Source: Dyadobacter jejuensis | GTDB lineage: Bacteria; Bacteroidota; Bacteroidia; Cytophagales; Spirosomataceae | Assembly: GCF_003149085.1 (NCBI RefSeq) | Contig: NZ_QGDT01000002.1 | Coordinates: 1 to 64,000 of the forward strand | Reading direction: 5' to 3' | Length of the DNA stretch: 64,000 nt | Shown: positions 8,923 to 18,153 of the stretch, piece by piece | Position numbering within the stretch: position 1 is the first letter of the stretch | Layout of the letters: each line of letters begins with the position of its first letter | Translations under genes and position numbers: made by a program | The notes under the pieces: model-generated | Seen by the model: only the letters and a program-made list of their open reading frames with translations | Database searches by the model: none | What the model was told of the DNA's origin: nothing

Positions 8923-9990
8923 ATGAAAAATTATATCGATTACCAACTAGAGGACTTTCTGGAAGACCAAAGCTTCAGGGAATGGGTCAGGGCTGGGGGA
9001 AAAGACCAGCCAGCTACCCAGTGGCACCTATGGCTTTCGCAGCATGCAGAACAGGCCGCAATAGCGGCCACTGCGCAGGAGATCCTGTTGGCTACCGGGG
9101 TAAAGGAGCAAGCCCTCCCCGCTCAATATAAGGAACGTATTATAGAGAATACCCTTCAAAGCGTACAGGAATTGGCGCCGCATCGTAATGTATTTGGCCG
9201 TAACTGGCATTTCCCCCTTTCTATTGCGGCATCCATCGTATTGCTTATTATGGCGCTGTGGCAGTTTAATATTGGCCCATTTGGGAAGCAAGATCCTACA
9301 CCATGGACCATCATAGCCAACAAAGGGGAGGGTGCCACTATAAAACCCATAGCACTGTCGGACGGGAGCACGGTATTGCTTTATCCTGGAAGTAGCCTTC
9401 ACTTACCCCCCACCTTTGCCAGCAAGCAACGGGTGGTACATTTGGAGGGTAAGGCCTTTTTTGAAATTCAGAAAGACGCCAGCCGCCCATTTTACGTGCA
9501 CAGCCAGGAAATGGTGACCAAGGTACTAGGTACTAGCTTTCTTATAGAAGCCTTCGAAACCGACCCTCGCTTCGAGGTCGTGGTAAAAAGTGGTAAAGTG
9601 ACCGTGAGCACGGTAGAAAAGGACAGCAAAAAACAACAGGAAATAGAATTGTCGCCCAATCACCAACTGGTACTAGAGCGGGATAGACATACGATGGTAA
9701 AGAAGGTCATTACCACCGAGGAGGTACAGCGAGTAAGCCCTAATAATATTCAGAAGTTGATCTTCGAAGACAGCTCAGTGGCCTCGATTCTTCAAGTCTT
9801 AGAAAAGCGTTATGATGTAAAAATCGTTCTAAAAGGCGCTTCACTAGCGGACTGCGCATTAACGACCACTTTCAACGACGAACCTCTTTTTGAAAAACTA
9901 AAAATCATTTGTCAGGCCATCGGACCGTCGACAGATTTCAAAGTACTCGAAAATCAAATTTTAATTACCACTAAAGGATGTAATAACTAA
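8923..9990 (+). CDS. FecR-family anti-sigma factor
   Basis: 355 aa from the ATG at 8923; a TTG three codons earlier (8914) is the alternative. It is a single-pass inner-membrane protein: a cytoplasmic N-terminal part binds the sigma factor, one membrane segment follows (LSIAASIVLLIMALWQF, about residues 93-110), then a periplasmic FecR domain (about 130-225, SDGSTVLLYPGSSL and VHLEGKAFFEI) and a C-terminal DUF4974 domain (about 275-350, IFEDSSVASILQVLEKRY). The periplasmic part reads the STN domain of the SusC gene product encoded 156 bases downstream. Architecture and length are typical of Bacteroidota. Signal from the loaded transporter would release the FecI sigma factor encoded just upstream. 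Confidence 0.9.
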   Translation: MKNYIDYQLEDFLEDQSFREWVRAGGKDQPATQWHLWLSQHAEQAAIAATAQEILLATGVKEQALPAQYKERIIENTLQSVQELAPHRNVFGRNWHFPLSIAASIVLLIMALWQFNIGPFGKQDPTPWTIIANKGEGATIKPIALSDGSTVLLYPGSSLHLPPTFASKQRVVHLEGKAFFEIQKDASRPFYVHSQEMVTKVLGTSFLIEAFETDPRFEVVVKSGKVTVSTVEKDSKKQQEIELSPNHQLVLERDRHTMVKKVITTEEVQRVSPNNIQKLIFEDSSVASILQVLEKRYDVKIVLKGASLADCALTTTFNDEPLFEKLKIICQAIGPSTDFKVLENQILITTKGCNN

Positions 9991-10026
9991 ACCCCCAGTG
10001 CCTATGCCCTAAACACCATAGAAAAA

Positions 10027-10102
10027 GTCAGCCATGTTCGCACCATGACTGACCCAATGATCCCCTACTGAAAACCAACAGGATGCATCCTTACAGATGC
10101 AT
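10027..10102 (+). other. Two small hairpins in the fecR-susC intergenic leader
   Basis: The 156-base gap between fecR and susC holds a 10-bp stem with one mismatch (10027-10036 with 10044-10053) and a perfect 7-bp stem ATGCATC/GATGCAT (10083-10089 with 10096-10102). The sigma-dependent promoter of the susC operon should also lie here, but its consensus is unknown to me. Confidence 0.4.
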
Positions 10103-10146
10103 AGGGGGACGTTTTTGCCTTATTAATTTCAAAAACATTTAAAAGT

Positions 10147-13100
10147 ATGAAAAAAAAACTATTCAACGCTCATACCTGGAGCCAGATCATGAAAATTTCC
10201 AGCATACAGATACTGATGGCTCTCGTGCTGACCTCCGCCACCTGGGCGAATACATCGGCTCAGGAGATGCTAAAGGTTCGGGTTAATATTAGCCATAAGG
10301 AATCGAGCCTGCGTACCATCCTCAGTGAACTAAGCCAAATGACTGGGGTAAGAATCACCTATAACTCCAAGGTGGTGACACGTACGGCAAAAGCCTCTAT
10401 ACAGGCTACCAACAAGCCTCTTTCAGCCGTCTTAGAACAATTACTGACACCCAAAAGTATCACCTATCTAGTTTTTGACGACCAAATTGTTCTCAGAAAT
10501 ATGGAAAAAGCTCCGTCACCACCTAAGACGGAACAACCTATTCCTCAGGTCAAACAAATCATTTCGGGCTCGGTAACCGATGAGTCTGGAACGGCCTTGC
10601 CGGGTGTAAGCATACTGGTAAAAGGCACCCAACAGGGTACTACCAGCGATGTTGACGGGAAGTATGAGCTAAGCTTGGACAAAACGCCCGTTACGTTAGT
10701 CTTTTCCTTCGTAGGATATCTAAAAGAGGAGCTCGTGATCAACAACCAGACCCAGCAAAATGTAATCCTCCGCCCGGACACCAAGGCTTTGGACGAAATA
10801 ATAGTAGTGGGTTACGGTACCCAACGTAAAATTGAAACGACCGGATCCATAGCATCTGTAAAGGCCGAGGATCTTAATCAGCTCCCCGTCACCAATGTTG
10901 CTCAGGGGCTACAAGCCAGAGTATCGGGGGTACAGATCAACCAAAACTCAGGAGCGCCAGGTGGTAACATTAGTGTCCGCATCCGTGGAACGAATTCTAT
11001 TAATGGAAACTCCGAGCCACTTTATATCATCGATGGAATTCAGATATCTAATAGTGGGGGAATCAACGATGTGAGCCCATTATCTTCTATTAATCCCAAC
11101 GACATAGAGTCGGTAGAGGTACTAAAAGACGCTTCCGCTTCGGCTATTTATGGTTCCAGAGCGGCCAACGGAGTAGTCCTAATCACCACGAAAAGAGGGA
11201 AAGCAGGGGCTACTAAAGTATCCTTTGAGAGCTATTATGGCGTGCAAGAAGTATCCAAAAAAATGGATGTATTAAATGCCTCCCAATTTGCACAACTAGA
11301 GAATGAGGTCTTCAAAAACAATTATTATACCGACCCTGCTTCGTTGGGTGAGGGTGTTAACTGGCAGGATCTTATCTTTAGAAAAGCTGCCATACAGAAC
11401 CATCAGCTAACTATTTCTGGAGGAAGCCCTAAGACACAAATGTCCCTGTCTTTAAACTATTTCAATCAAGATGGAATCATCATCAATTCCGGTTTCAAAA
11501 GATTCTCTTACCGATTAAACCTCGACCATCAGGTCAACGATAAGCTAAAGGTGGGTACGAGCCTGATGGGTAGTTTTTCGGACAATAACGGTATCAACGC
11601 GGGAAGCACCAATATAGGGGATGCCTCCGTGGTGACTAGCAGTGTGTTGGGCGCGGCCATAGGAGCCCCTCCAACCTTACAACCCTATCGGGAAGATGGC
11701 AGTATTTTCCCCTTTGCCGAGCAGGGTAATGGACAATACCGAGAGGTAATTAACCCTTTGAATTATACCTCTATCCTTCAAAACAGAAATAGCAAAAGAG
11801 CGCTGATTAATGTTTATGGAGACTATGCCATAGCTCCTGGCCTCAACTATAGGGCTTCTTTTAATGCAGATGTTACCACTGGCCTCAATGATAGCTACTC
11901 CCCTATTTCGATCATTGCCGTCAACGACCGTAATGATAATTCGGGCTCGGCCTCTAAGTACAATTCCAATTCTTTGAATTTATTACACGAGAGTATCTTA
12001 ACCTATGCCAAAACTTTCGCAGGGCAGCATAGTCTGAAATTTACGGGTCTTTATGCTTTCCAATCCCAAAAATTCAATTCAAACACCCTGAATGCCAGCG
12101 GTTTCCCCAATGATGCCACCCAAAACGAAGCCATGGAACTGGCCTTGAACCGAACCGTAAGCAGTTACCGTAGCTTAGAAAGGCTCGACTCTTATATGGG
12201 ACGGGTCAACTATGGCTTCAAGGAACGTTATTTCCTGGATCTTACTGCCAGAATGGATGGATCCAGCAAATTCGGCGCCAATCATAAATATGGTTTCTTT
12301 CCGGCCATTTCGGCTGCATGGCGAATCATCGAGGAGCCATTTTTACAGGACGTCAGCTGGCTGACCGACCTTAAGCTCCGTGCTAGCTATGGTATTACTG
12401 GAAATGCAGGAGGTATCTCTCCTTATAACTCTCTGGCTACTGTATCATCGGGAGGTGGTTATAATTTCAATAACGCCTATCAAACGGCCATACGCCCTTC
12501 AGGGATCGCCAATCCAGATTTAAGATGGGAGAAGTCGGCACAAAGTAACTTTGGGTTGGATATTAGCTTACTAAAAAACAGGGTCTCTGTAATCATAGAC
12601 CTTTATCATAAGCGGACCAACGACCTGTTATATATCAAAACCCTACCATTATCGTCGGGCTACGCCAGTATCACGGGCAATTACGGATCCCTAGAAAATA
12701 AAGGATTCGAATTTGCCACCAATGCGGTCTTGATCGATGGGCCCCTAAAATGGACCGTCAATGGTAACTTTACCGTTAACCGAAACAAAGTTTTGGACCT
12801 GGACGGTGGAACTACCGACGAACGCTTTATTACCAACTACACCATCCTAAAAGTGGGTCAGCCGTTGGGTATGTTCAAAACCTATGTATTTGATGGAATC
12901 AATCAAACTGGAGAAGCGATCCTCCCTGGCTATGACGGTCGCCTAGGTGGCCACAAGGTCAAGGACCTCAATGACGATGGGGTGATTAATTCTAGCGATC
13001 AAACCATTACCGGTAATCCTAACCCCAAATTTATCTACGGATTTTCGACCAACTTAGCCTACAAGAACTTCGACTTTGCCGCATTCTTCGCTGGGAGCTA

Positions 13101-13503
13101 TGGAAACGACATCTTAAATGCCAGCAGGCTTTCCTTCGAAAACCCATTGGGACAACGGAATTTATATGCGGGCGTCGTGGATCGGTGGACTCCCGACAAC
13201 CCCAGCAACCAATACGTAAGCCCACTCGTTGCCGGCCGACTGCCGATCTCCAACTACCCTGTTGAAGATGGATCTTATCTGCGTTGTAAGAACCTAATGT
13301 TGGGATATACCATCCCTAACCTAAAGAGCATCAGTAGGCTGCGCGTATACGTAAGTGCCAACAATCTCTTTACGTTCACCAAGTATACTGGCTTCGACCC
13401 GGGTGTCAATACCCATGCGGGATCTAACACCACTATTGGGATCGACAACTTGGTATACCCTCAGGCCAAATCGATATTGGGTGGTCTTCAGCTTACTTTT
13501 TAG
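10147..13503 (+). CDS. SusC/RagA-type TonB-dependent receptor with STN signalling domain
   Basis: 1118 aa outer-membrane importer. The order is: signal peptide to about residue 39 (cleavage near TSAQ), STN domain (about 40-118), carboxypeptidase-regulatory-like domain (about 138-215, GSVTDESGTALPGVSILVKG), a TonB-box-like DEIIVVGYGTQ near 218, plug domain (PLYIIDGIQI, SINPNDIESVEVLKDASAS, YGSRAANGVVLITTKRG) and a 22-strand-type barrel ending in ILGGLQLTF with a C-terminal Phe. The STN domain links substrate binding to the FecR/FecI pair upstream. It should pair with the SusD lipoprotein encoded 20 bases downstream. The substrate is unknown: no glycoside hydrolase is in the locus. The ATG at 10147 gives a complete signal peptide. 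Confidence 0.95.
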   Translation: MKKKLFNAHTWSQIMKISSIQILMALVLTSATWANTSAQEMLKVRVNISHKESSLRTILSELSQMTGVRITYNSKVVTRTAKASIQATNKPLSAVLEQLLTPKSITYLVFDDQIVLRNMEKAPSPPKTEQPIPQVKQIISGSVTDESGTALPGVSILVKGTQQGTTSDVDGKYELSLDKTPVTLVFSFVGYLKEELVINNQTQQNVILRPDTKALDEIIVVGYGTQRKIETTGSIASVKAEDLNQLPVTNVAQGLQARVSGVQINQNSGAPGGNISVRIRGTNSINGNSEPLYIIDGIQISNSGGINDVSPLSSINPNDIESVEVLKDASASAIYGSRAANGVVLITTKRGKAGATKVSFESYYGVQEVSKKMDVLNASQFAQLENEVFKNNYYTDPASLGEGVNWQDLIFRKAAIQNHQLTISGGSPKTQMSLSLNYFNQDGIIINSGFKRFSYRLNLDHQVNDKLKVGTSLMGSFSDNNGINAGSTNIGDASVVTSSVLGAAIGAPPTLQPYREDGSIFPFAEQGNGQYREVINPLNYTSILQNRNSKRALINVYGDYAIAPGLNYRASFNADVTTGLNDSYSPISIIAVNDRNDNSGSASKYNSNSLNLLHESILTYAKTFAGQHSLKFTGLYAFQSQKFNSNTLNASGFPNDATQNEAMELALNRTVSSYRSLERLDSYMGRVNYGFKERYFLDLTARMDGSSKFGANHKYGFFPAISAAWRIIEEPFLQDVSWLTDLKLRASYGITGNAGGISPYNSLATVSSGGGYNFNNAYQTAIRPSGIANPDLRWEKSAQSNFGLDISLLKNRVSVIIDLYHKRTNDLLYIKTLPLSSGYASITGNYGSLENKGFEFATNAVLIDGPLKWTVNGNFTVNRNKVLDLDGGTTDERFITNYTILKVGQPLGMFKTYVFDGINQTGEAILPGYDGRLGGHKVKDLNDDGVINSSDQTITGNPNPKFIYGFSTNLAYKNFDFAAFFAGSYGNDILNASRLSFENPLGQRNLYAGVVDRWTPDNPSNQYVSPLVAGRLPISNYPVEDGSYLRCKNLMLGYTIPNLKSISRLRVYVSANNLFTFTKYTGFDPGVNTHAGSNTTIGIDNLVYPQAKSILGGLQLTF

Positions 13504-13523
13504 CAGTCAAAACTTGAAATATC

Positions 13524-15020
13524 ATGAAAAAATCATATAAAAAAATCTATACGGCTCTTGCCTCCTGCTGCATCGTACTAGGAATGGGAGCTTGCCAATT
13601 AGAAGAGGAGGTATACTCTTCCATATTTACGGAAACGTTCTATAAAACATCCTCCGACGCCGAAAAGGGGCTTATTGCCGTTTACGATTCCTTTGGACAG
13701 CTATATGCAGCCCCGGCAGCTATTATGGTGCCCGAGTACAGTGGGGACCAAATCTACCCACGCGGGGTGGTAGGTAGAAACTCCCTCACTTTGTTTTCAG
13801 TGGAACCTACTTACACCGTCCAAAAGAGTGCAGGAAGGACATTTGAATCCCCTCAGCATCTATGGTCGAGCTCCTATAGCGGAATCGAAAAAGCCAACTG
13901 GATTATCGCCAAAGTGCCCGATGCCACCATGGACGAAACCCGTAAAAAACAAATCATCGGGGAAGCGTACTTTTTGAGAGCCTTTTTTCACTGGACCTTA
14001 ACCAAGAACTTCGGAGAAGTGGTGATTAAAACTGCTCCAAGTTATTCGGAAGAGGAGGCGTTTGTAGAAAAAAGCACAATCCCGGAGGTTTATAAGCAAA
14101 TTTATAGCGATCTGGATCAAGCCGCTCAATCGGGCCTACCCTCCTACCCTGCGGTAGAAAAAGGAAGGCCCTCCAATGAAGCAGTGTCGGCCCTTTATGC
14201 CAAGGTGGCCCTTTATAATAAAGACTGGGCTACGGCCTTGTCTAAGGCAAAGGCGGTGATCGCTTCGGGCAAGTATCAACTGATGGCCAGCGTACCAGAC
14301 CTTTACAGCTACCTCAAAGAGGATGATGCCCGAAAGGAAAACATATGGGCCTATGAGGCCGACCCGATTAGCCCTGGTAACTCGCACCAGCTGATTGGCC
14401 TATGTGGACCATCGGGTAGTGCAGGAGTGGAATATGCCAGAACCTCCTATGGCTCCATGTTTGCCTATATGTCCTTTTATAATTCCTTTGACCCTGCCGA
14501 TAAGCGCCGACAGATGCTCGACACCACTTACCTAAACAAATCGGGGCAATGGGTGGCTCAAAAGGACATCACACCAATTACGACGGATGGGGTATTGATC
14601 AAAAAATACCAAGACCCTGTCTCTACTACGGGCACCATTCCCAATATCCCTGTTCTGCGTTTGGCAGATATGTATTTGATAGCTGCCGAAGCGGAAGCGG
14701 AATTGAACGGTGCTAGTTCGGAAGCATATTCACTGATACAGGTGATTCGGGATAGGGCCGGACTCGACGCTCTACCTACGGGCATGACCAAGGACCAGTT
14801 TATCAAGGCGGTCATTCAGGAAAGGGCTTGGGAATTCTTCGGCGAAGGCGATCGCTGGTACGACCTCTCCCGCACCGACCAGTACCAAGAGGTGGTTTCT
14901 AAGGCGGTTAACTCGGTTTATCCCGAACGCCCCATTCAGAAAAAAAACAAGTACTTCCCCATCCCACAGGATGAAATCAATGCCAATCCCAAATTGACTC
15001 AAAATACCGACTGGCTTTAA
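13524..15020 (+). CDS. SusD/RagB-family outer-membrane lipoprotein
   Basis: 498 aa surface substrate-binding lid for the SusC immediately upstream. It has a lipoprotein signal with lipobox LGMGAC (acylated Cys24). The fold is the TPR-rich SusD type: YFLRAFFHWTLTKNFGEV near residue 150 and the C-terminal PVLRLADMYLIAAEAEAEL, RAGLDALP and QERAWEFFGEGDRWYDLSR segments are the family signature. Length is usual. It is 20 bases after susC and 87 bases before the next start, in the same operon. The ligand cannot be predicted from sequence reading. Confidence 0.95.
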   Translation: MKKSYKKIYTALASCCIVLGMGACQLEEEVYSSIFTETFYKTSSDAEKGLIAVYDSFGQLYAAPAAIMVPEYSGDQIYPRGVVGRNSLTLFSVEPTYTVQKSAGRTFESPQHLWSSSYSGIEKANWIIAKVPDATMDETRKKQIIGEAYFLRAFFHWTLTKNFGEVVIKTAPSYSEEEAFVEKSTIPEVYKQIYSDLDQAAQSGLPSYPAVEKGRPSNEAVSALYAKVALYNKDWATALSKAKAVIASGKYQLMASVPDLYSYLKEDDARKENIWAYEADPISPGNSHQLIGLCGPSGSAGVEYARTSYGSMFAYMSFYNSFDPADKRRQMLDTTYLNKSGQWVAQKDITPITTDGVLIKKYQDPVSTTGTIPNIPVLRLADMYLIAAEAEAELNGASSEAYSLIQVIRDRAGLDALPTGMTKDQFIKAVIQERAWEFFGEGDRWYDLSRTDQYQEVVSKAVNSVYPERPIQKKNKYFPIPQDEINANPKLTQNTDWL

Positions 15021-15107
15021 TCCACGATGTATAAACTCCCTCCCATGGGCCCTCTCCAAGCAGAGGGTTCAGCTGGGAAGGAGTCCAACTTAAATCCAAA
15101 TCAGGCT

Positions 15108-16226
15108 ATGAAAAGATATTGGGGCTTTCCATCTGGGCTGTTCGTTTTTATGATGATGTTATGGGGCCAACCGGCGTATTCCTCCACGCCGTCGGGTCCC
15201 CTTGACAAAGGCATACCGACTATTCGCGAATTCCAAATCACAGAAAACGACACCCTGAGCTATACCCTCAAACTGGCTTTTGATGAGTCGGGGAGGCCAC
15301 AATATTTCTACCGGAATATTTTCACACCGGTTTGCTATACCAACGAATGCAAGCCGGTGTATATCAACTTCTATTGGGACCTGTTGGGAAACTACCAACG
15401 CTTTGACCTACCAAAAGGAAAAATCCTTACCAAGGTTGACCATGATCCCTTTATGGAGGAAGATTACCAGAAGCTGCAGGAAATTCTTAGCAAGGAGAAC
15501 TCCATATTTATCGATCTTGAAATGAATGATTTGATCGTGGAAGGCACCGACGATCTCAGCGATTCGGTAGACACCAAGTCGGGAGCTACACTTAAAACCA
15601 TTAAGAATGAGATTATCGATGGGGCAGTTTACACTTGCTTTACTTTATGGAAAATTGCCCATGGCAAGATAGCAGAGGTGATTCCAGGCCTCATTCACGA
15701 ATATGAGGATGATATGCTGATTCACGAATTTTTAAGGAGTTCGAATCATCATTACCAAAACTGGGCCTTAGACCGCCTCTTCGATTCCCAGGGAAAAGTC
15801 AGAGATACCTTTTCAGAGGACCTCATGGGGGTGATGTCGGGAAAAAATATATTCACCGCCAAACAGGCATGGACGCGCGTGAACCCCTCCTTTTTTGAAA
15901 ATCCTAACCGCCAGCAATGGCTAGTAAGATCATTTGACAGCGTTCCCTATTCTACCCAGTTGGTAATCCTCGACAAGCTGCCAAAGATTAGGTTTCAAGA
16001 TGGGGTGCTAGCCCGCTGGATCGACCGGCTGCCAAGCTCGAACCGAGAACAAAGAGAAGGCCTGGTAGAAATGCTTAAAGCACAGGATCTATCTAGTCGC
16101 TCACAACAACAGTTACTGGCCTTTTTGGACCGTAACGATGCCGCCTTGACACAGAGCTGCCTGGCCGTTCTGGAACAAGTGGAGCACCCCGACCCAAGAA
16201 TAATACAAAAGCTAAAAGAATACTAA
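15108..16226 (+). CDS. Secreted protein with ApbE-type flavinylation motif (putative flavin carrier)
   Basis: 372 aa from the ATG at 15108, which gives a clean signal peptide (MKRYWGFPSGLFVFMMMLWG, cut near AYSS). An ATG at 15027 would add 27 residues and bury the signal. Residues 156-161 read DTKSGAT, matching the Dxx(S/T)GAT motif in which ApbE esterifies FMN to the Thr (here Thr161). Around it are two cysteines near residues 76 and 81 (VCYTNEC), a YWDLLGNYQRF segment, TKVDHDPF and GAVYTCFTLWKIAHG. The C-terminal half (about 200-372) looks like helical HEAT-type repeats. ApbE is encoded two genes downstream and an FAD oxidoreductase in between. I infer a periplasmic or secreted flavoprotein carrying electrons; its partner is unknown. 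Similarity outside the motif was not checked. Confidence 0.6.
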   Translation: MKRYWGFPSGLFVFMMMLWGQPAYSSTPSGPLDKGIPTIREFQITENDTLSYTLKLAFDESGRPQYFYRNIFTPVCYTNECKPVYINFYWDLLGNYQRFDLPKGKILTKVDHDPFMEEDYQKLQEILSKENSIFIDLEMNDLIVEGTDDLSDSVDTKSGATLKTIKNEIIDGAVYTCFTLWKIAHGKIAEVIPGLIHEYEDDMLIHEFLRSSNHHYQNWALDRLFDSQGKVRDTFSEDLMGVMSGKNIFTAKQAWTRVNPSFFENPNRQQWLVRSFDSVPYSTQLVILDKLPKIRFQDGVLARWIDRLPSSNREQREGLVEMLKAQDLSSRSQQQLLAFLDRNDAALTQSCLAVLEQVEHPDPRIIQKLKEY

Positions 16227-16289
16227 CCTATTCCTAAACCCTAGCTTTTTTTAGCTAAATAATTCCTTTACATCAAAACATTTATCGTT

Positions 16290-18095
16290 ATGTTCAAATT
16301 CTTAGGTTACCTCTTCCTAATGGGGTACATTCTGATACCGGCTTCTATGGCCCAAAATCATGTTTTTGTAGAAGCCGAATCCTTCGACAACAAAGGGGGT
16401 TGGGTAATCGACCAGCAATCTTTCGCCGTTATGCAATCCTCCTACCTGATGGCCCATGGCATGGGCGAGCCTGTGAGCGATGCCAGTACCACCGTACAAT
16501 TCCCCAAGGCGGGCACCTACCAAATGTGGGTACGGACCAAAGACTGGGCCCCCTATCCAAAAGGCCCCGGACAATTCCAGATGTCGATCGATGGCAAGCC
16601 CCTCCCCACCGTGTATGGTGCCAGTGGTAATGACGAATGGAAATGGTACAAAGGGGAACGTATTACTGTAAAGCAATTGCAGGTAAAGCTCGCCATCCAA
16701 GACCTTACGGGTTTTAATGGACGTTGTGACGCCATCCTGTTTACCGAATCTACAGACTTTACCCCGCCCAACACCCTGGACGAACTCACCGCATTTCGTA
16801 AAAAGCAGCTAAAGCTTTCCGATCAGCCTATGGAAGCCGGTCATTTCGACCTCGTAGTGGTGGGTGGCGGAATAGCGGGTACTACGGCGGCCATCTCTGG
16901 CTCCCGGCTAGGCCTCAAAGTGGCCCTCATACAGAACCGTCCCGTATTAGGCGGCAATAATAGCTCGGAAGTACGCGTCCATTTAATGGGTGATATTGAT
17001 AAAAATCATTATCCCAAATTGGGGAGAATCGTCAGAGAGCTCGATAATGGTGACCCTGGCAATGGTAACCCGAATGCCAAAGAATATGGAGATGCACGGA
17101 AAATCGCCATCGTTAAGGCCGAGAAAAACATCAGTTTATTCCTAAACACCCACGTATACCGTCTTGAAAAACAACAAGATATCATCACCGCTGTGATAGG
17201 AAGGGACATAGCCACCAACCAGGAGATACGTTTTACGGGTTCATTTTTCTCTGACTGTACCGGCGATGGTACCCTGGGTTATTTGGCCGGTGCCGATTTC
17301 AGGATGGGGCGGGAAAGCCAAGCCGAAACCGGCGAATCGCTAGCCAGTACCAAGGCCGACGATTTCACTTTAGGAACCTCAAACCTTTGGGCGTCCACCC
17401 CCCGCGACTCTGTATCCACCTTCCCCCGTTTGCCTTGGGCGCTTCAATTTTCGGACGAATACCATATCGACGAGCCCCAGTCCGACTGGCAGTGGGAAAC
17501 AGGATTTGGGAATTATAATACCATTACCCAAGCCGAACAAATCCGGGATCATAACTTACGCGCCATTTACGGAAACTGGTCGTACCTCAAAAACAACAAG
17601 GCAGAGAAGTATGCCAAACATAAACTGGCCTGGGTAGCCTATATCGGTGGAAAACGAGAATCGCGCCGAATTTTAGGAGATCATATTCTTAACCAAATGG
17701 ACGTTCAAGAAGGAAAATTCTATAAGGATGGCACCGTAACCGCCACTTGGACCATTGACCTGCACTTCCCGGACAAGAAAAACAGCCAGTATTTCGAAGG
17801 TCAAGAGTTTTTTGCTGGCACCAAGCATATTAGGGTAGCTCCTTATACCATTCCTTACCGTTGCCTCTACTCTCGGAATATCCAGAATCTTTTTATGGCC
17901 GGTAGAAATATCAGTACCACCCACGTCGCCTTTGGAAGTACCCGCGTTATGCGAACCTGCGGTATGATGGGCGAAGTGGTAGGAATGGCCGCTTACGTAG
18001 CCAAAAAACATAATACCACTCCCAGGGGTGTATATCAGGATTATTTAAGCGACCTGCTGGTGCTCGTAAAAGACGAACCCACTCCACAACCCTAA
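16290..18095 (+). CDS. Secreted FAD-dependent oxidoreductase with carbohydrate-binding-like domain
   Basis: 601 aa. A signal peptide (cleavage near SMAQ, residue 21) leads into a beta-sandwich-like domain (about 24-160) with FVEAESF, AGTYQMWVRT and a GRCDAILFT end, like CBM35/galactose-binding folds. Then comes an FAD_oxidored-type Rossmann domain starting FDLVVVGGGIAGTTAA near 187 and PVLGGNNSSEVRVHLMG; the second FAD site DCTGDGTLGYLAGADF lies near 325, and NLFMAGRNISTTHVAFGSTRVM near the C-terminus closes the flavin site. The signal peptide places it outside the cytoplasm, unusual for an FAD enzyme. It likely oxidises a sugar-like or glycan substrate; the substrate is unknown. It sits between a putative flavin-carrier gene and apbE in the SusCD operon. 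Annotations as xanthan lyase for such proteins are not supported here. Confidence 0.82.
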   Translation: MFKFLGYLFLMGYILIPASMAQNHVFVEAESFDNKGGWVIDQQSFAVMQSSYLMAHGMGEPVSDASTTVQFPKAGTYQMWVRTKDWAPYPKGPGQFQMSIDGKPLPTVYGASGNDEWKWYKGERITVKQLQVKLAIQDLTGFNGRCDAILFTESTDFTPPNTLDELTAFRKKQLKLSDQPMEAGHFDLVVVGGGIAGTTAAISGSRLGLKVALIQNRPVLGGNNSSEVRVHLMGDIDKNHYPKLGRIVRELDNGDPGNGNPNAKEYGDARKIAIVKAEKNISLFLNTHVYRLEKQQDIITAVIGRDIATNQEIRFTGSFFSDCTGDGTLGYLAGADFRMGRESQAETGESLASTKADDFTLGTSNLWASTPRDSVSTFPRLPWALQFSDEYHIDEPQSDWQWETGFGNYNTITQAEQIRDHNLRAIYGNWSYLKNNKAEKYAKHKLAWVAYIGGKRESRRILGDHILNQMDVQEGKFYKDGTVTATWTIDLHFPDKKNSQYFEGQEFFAGTKHIRVAPYTIPYRCLYSRNIQNLFMAGRNISTTHVAFGSTRVMRTCGMMGEVVGMAAYVAKKHNTTPRGVYQDYLSDLLVLVKDEPTPQP

Positions 18096-18153
18096 TCCAA
18101 AAATTATAGATGCTAAGACCCAATGCTATGGATTCGGTTGGTATATTCGAACT

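Noticed and set aside
8235-15020. Classical polysaccharide utilisation locus
   Set aside because: The sigma/anti-sigma and SusCD are present, but no glycoside hydrolase, lyase or sulfatase gene is found within the locus.
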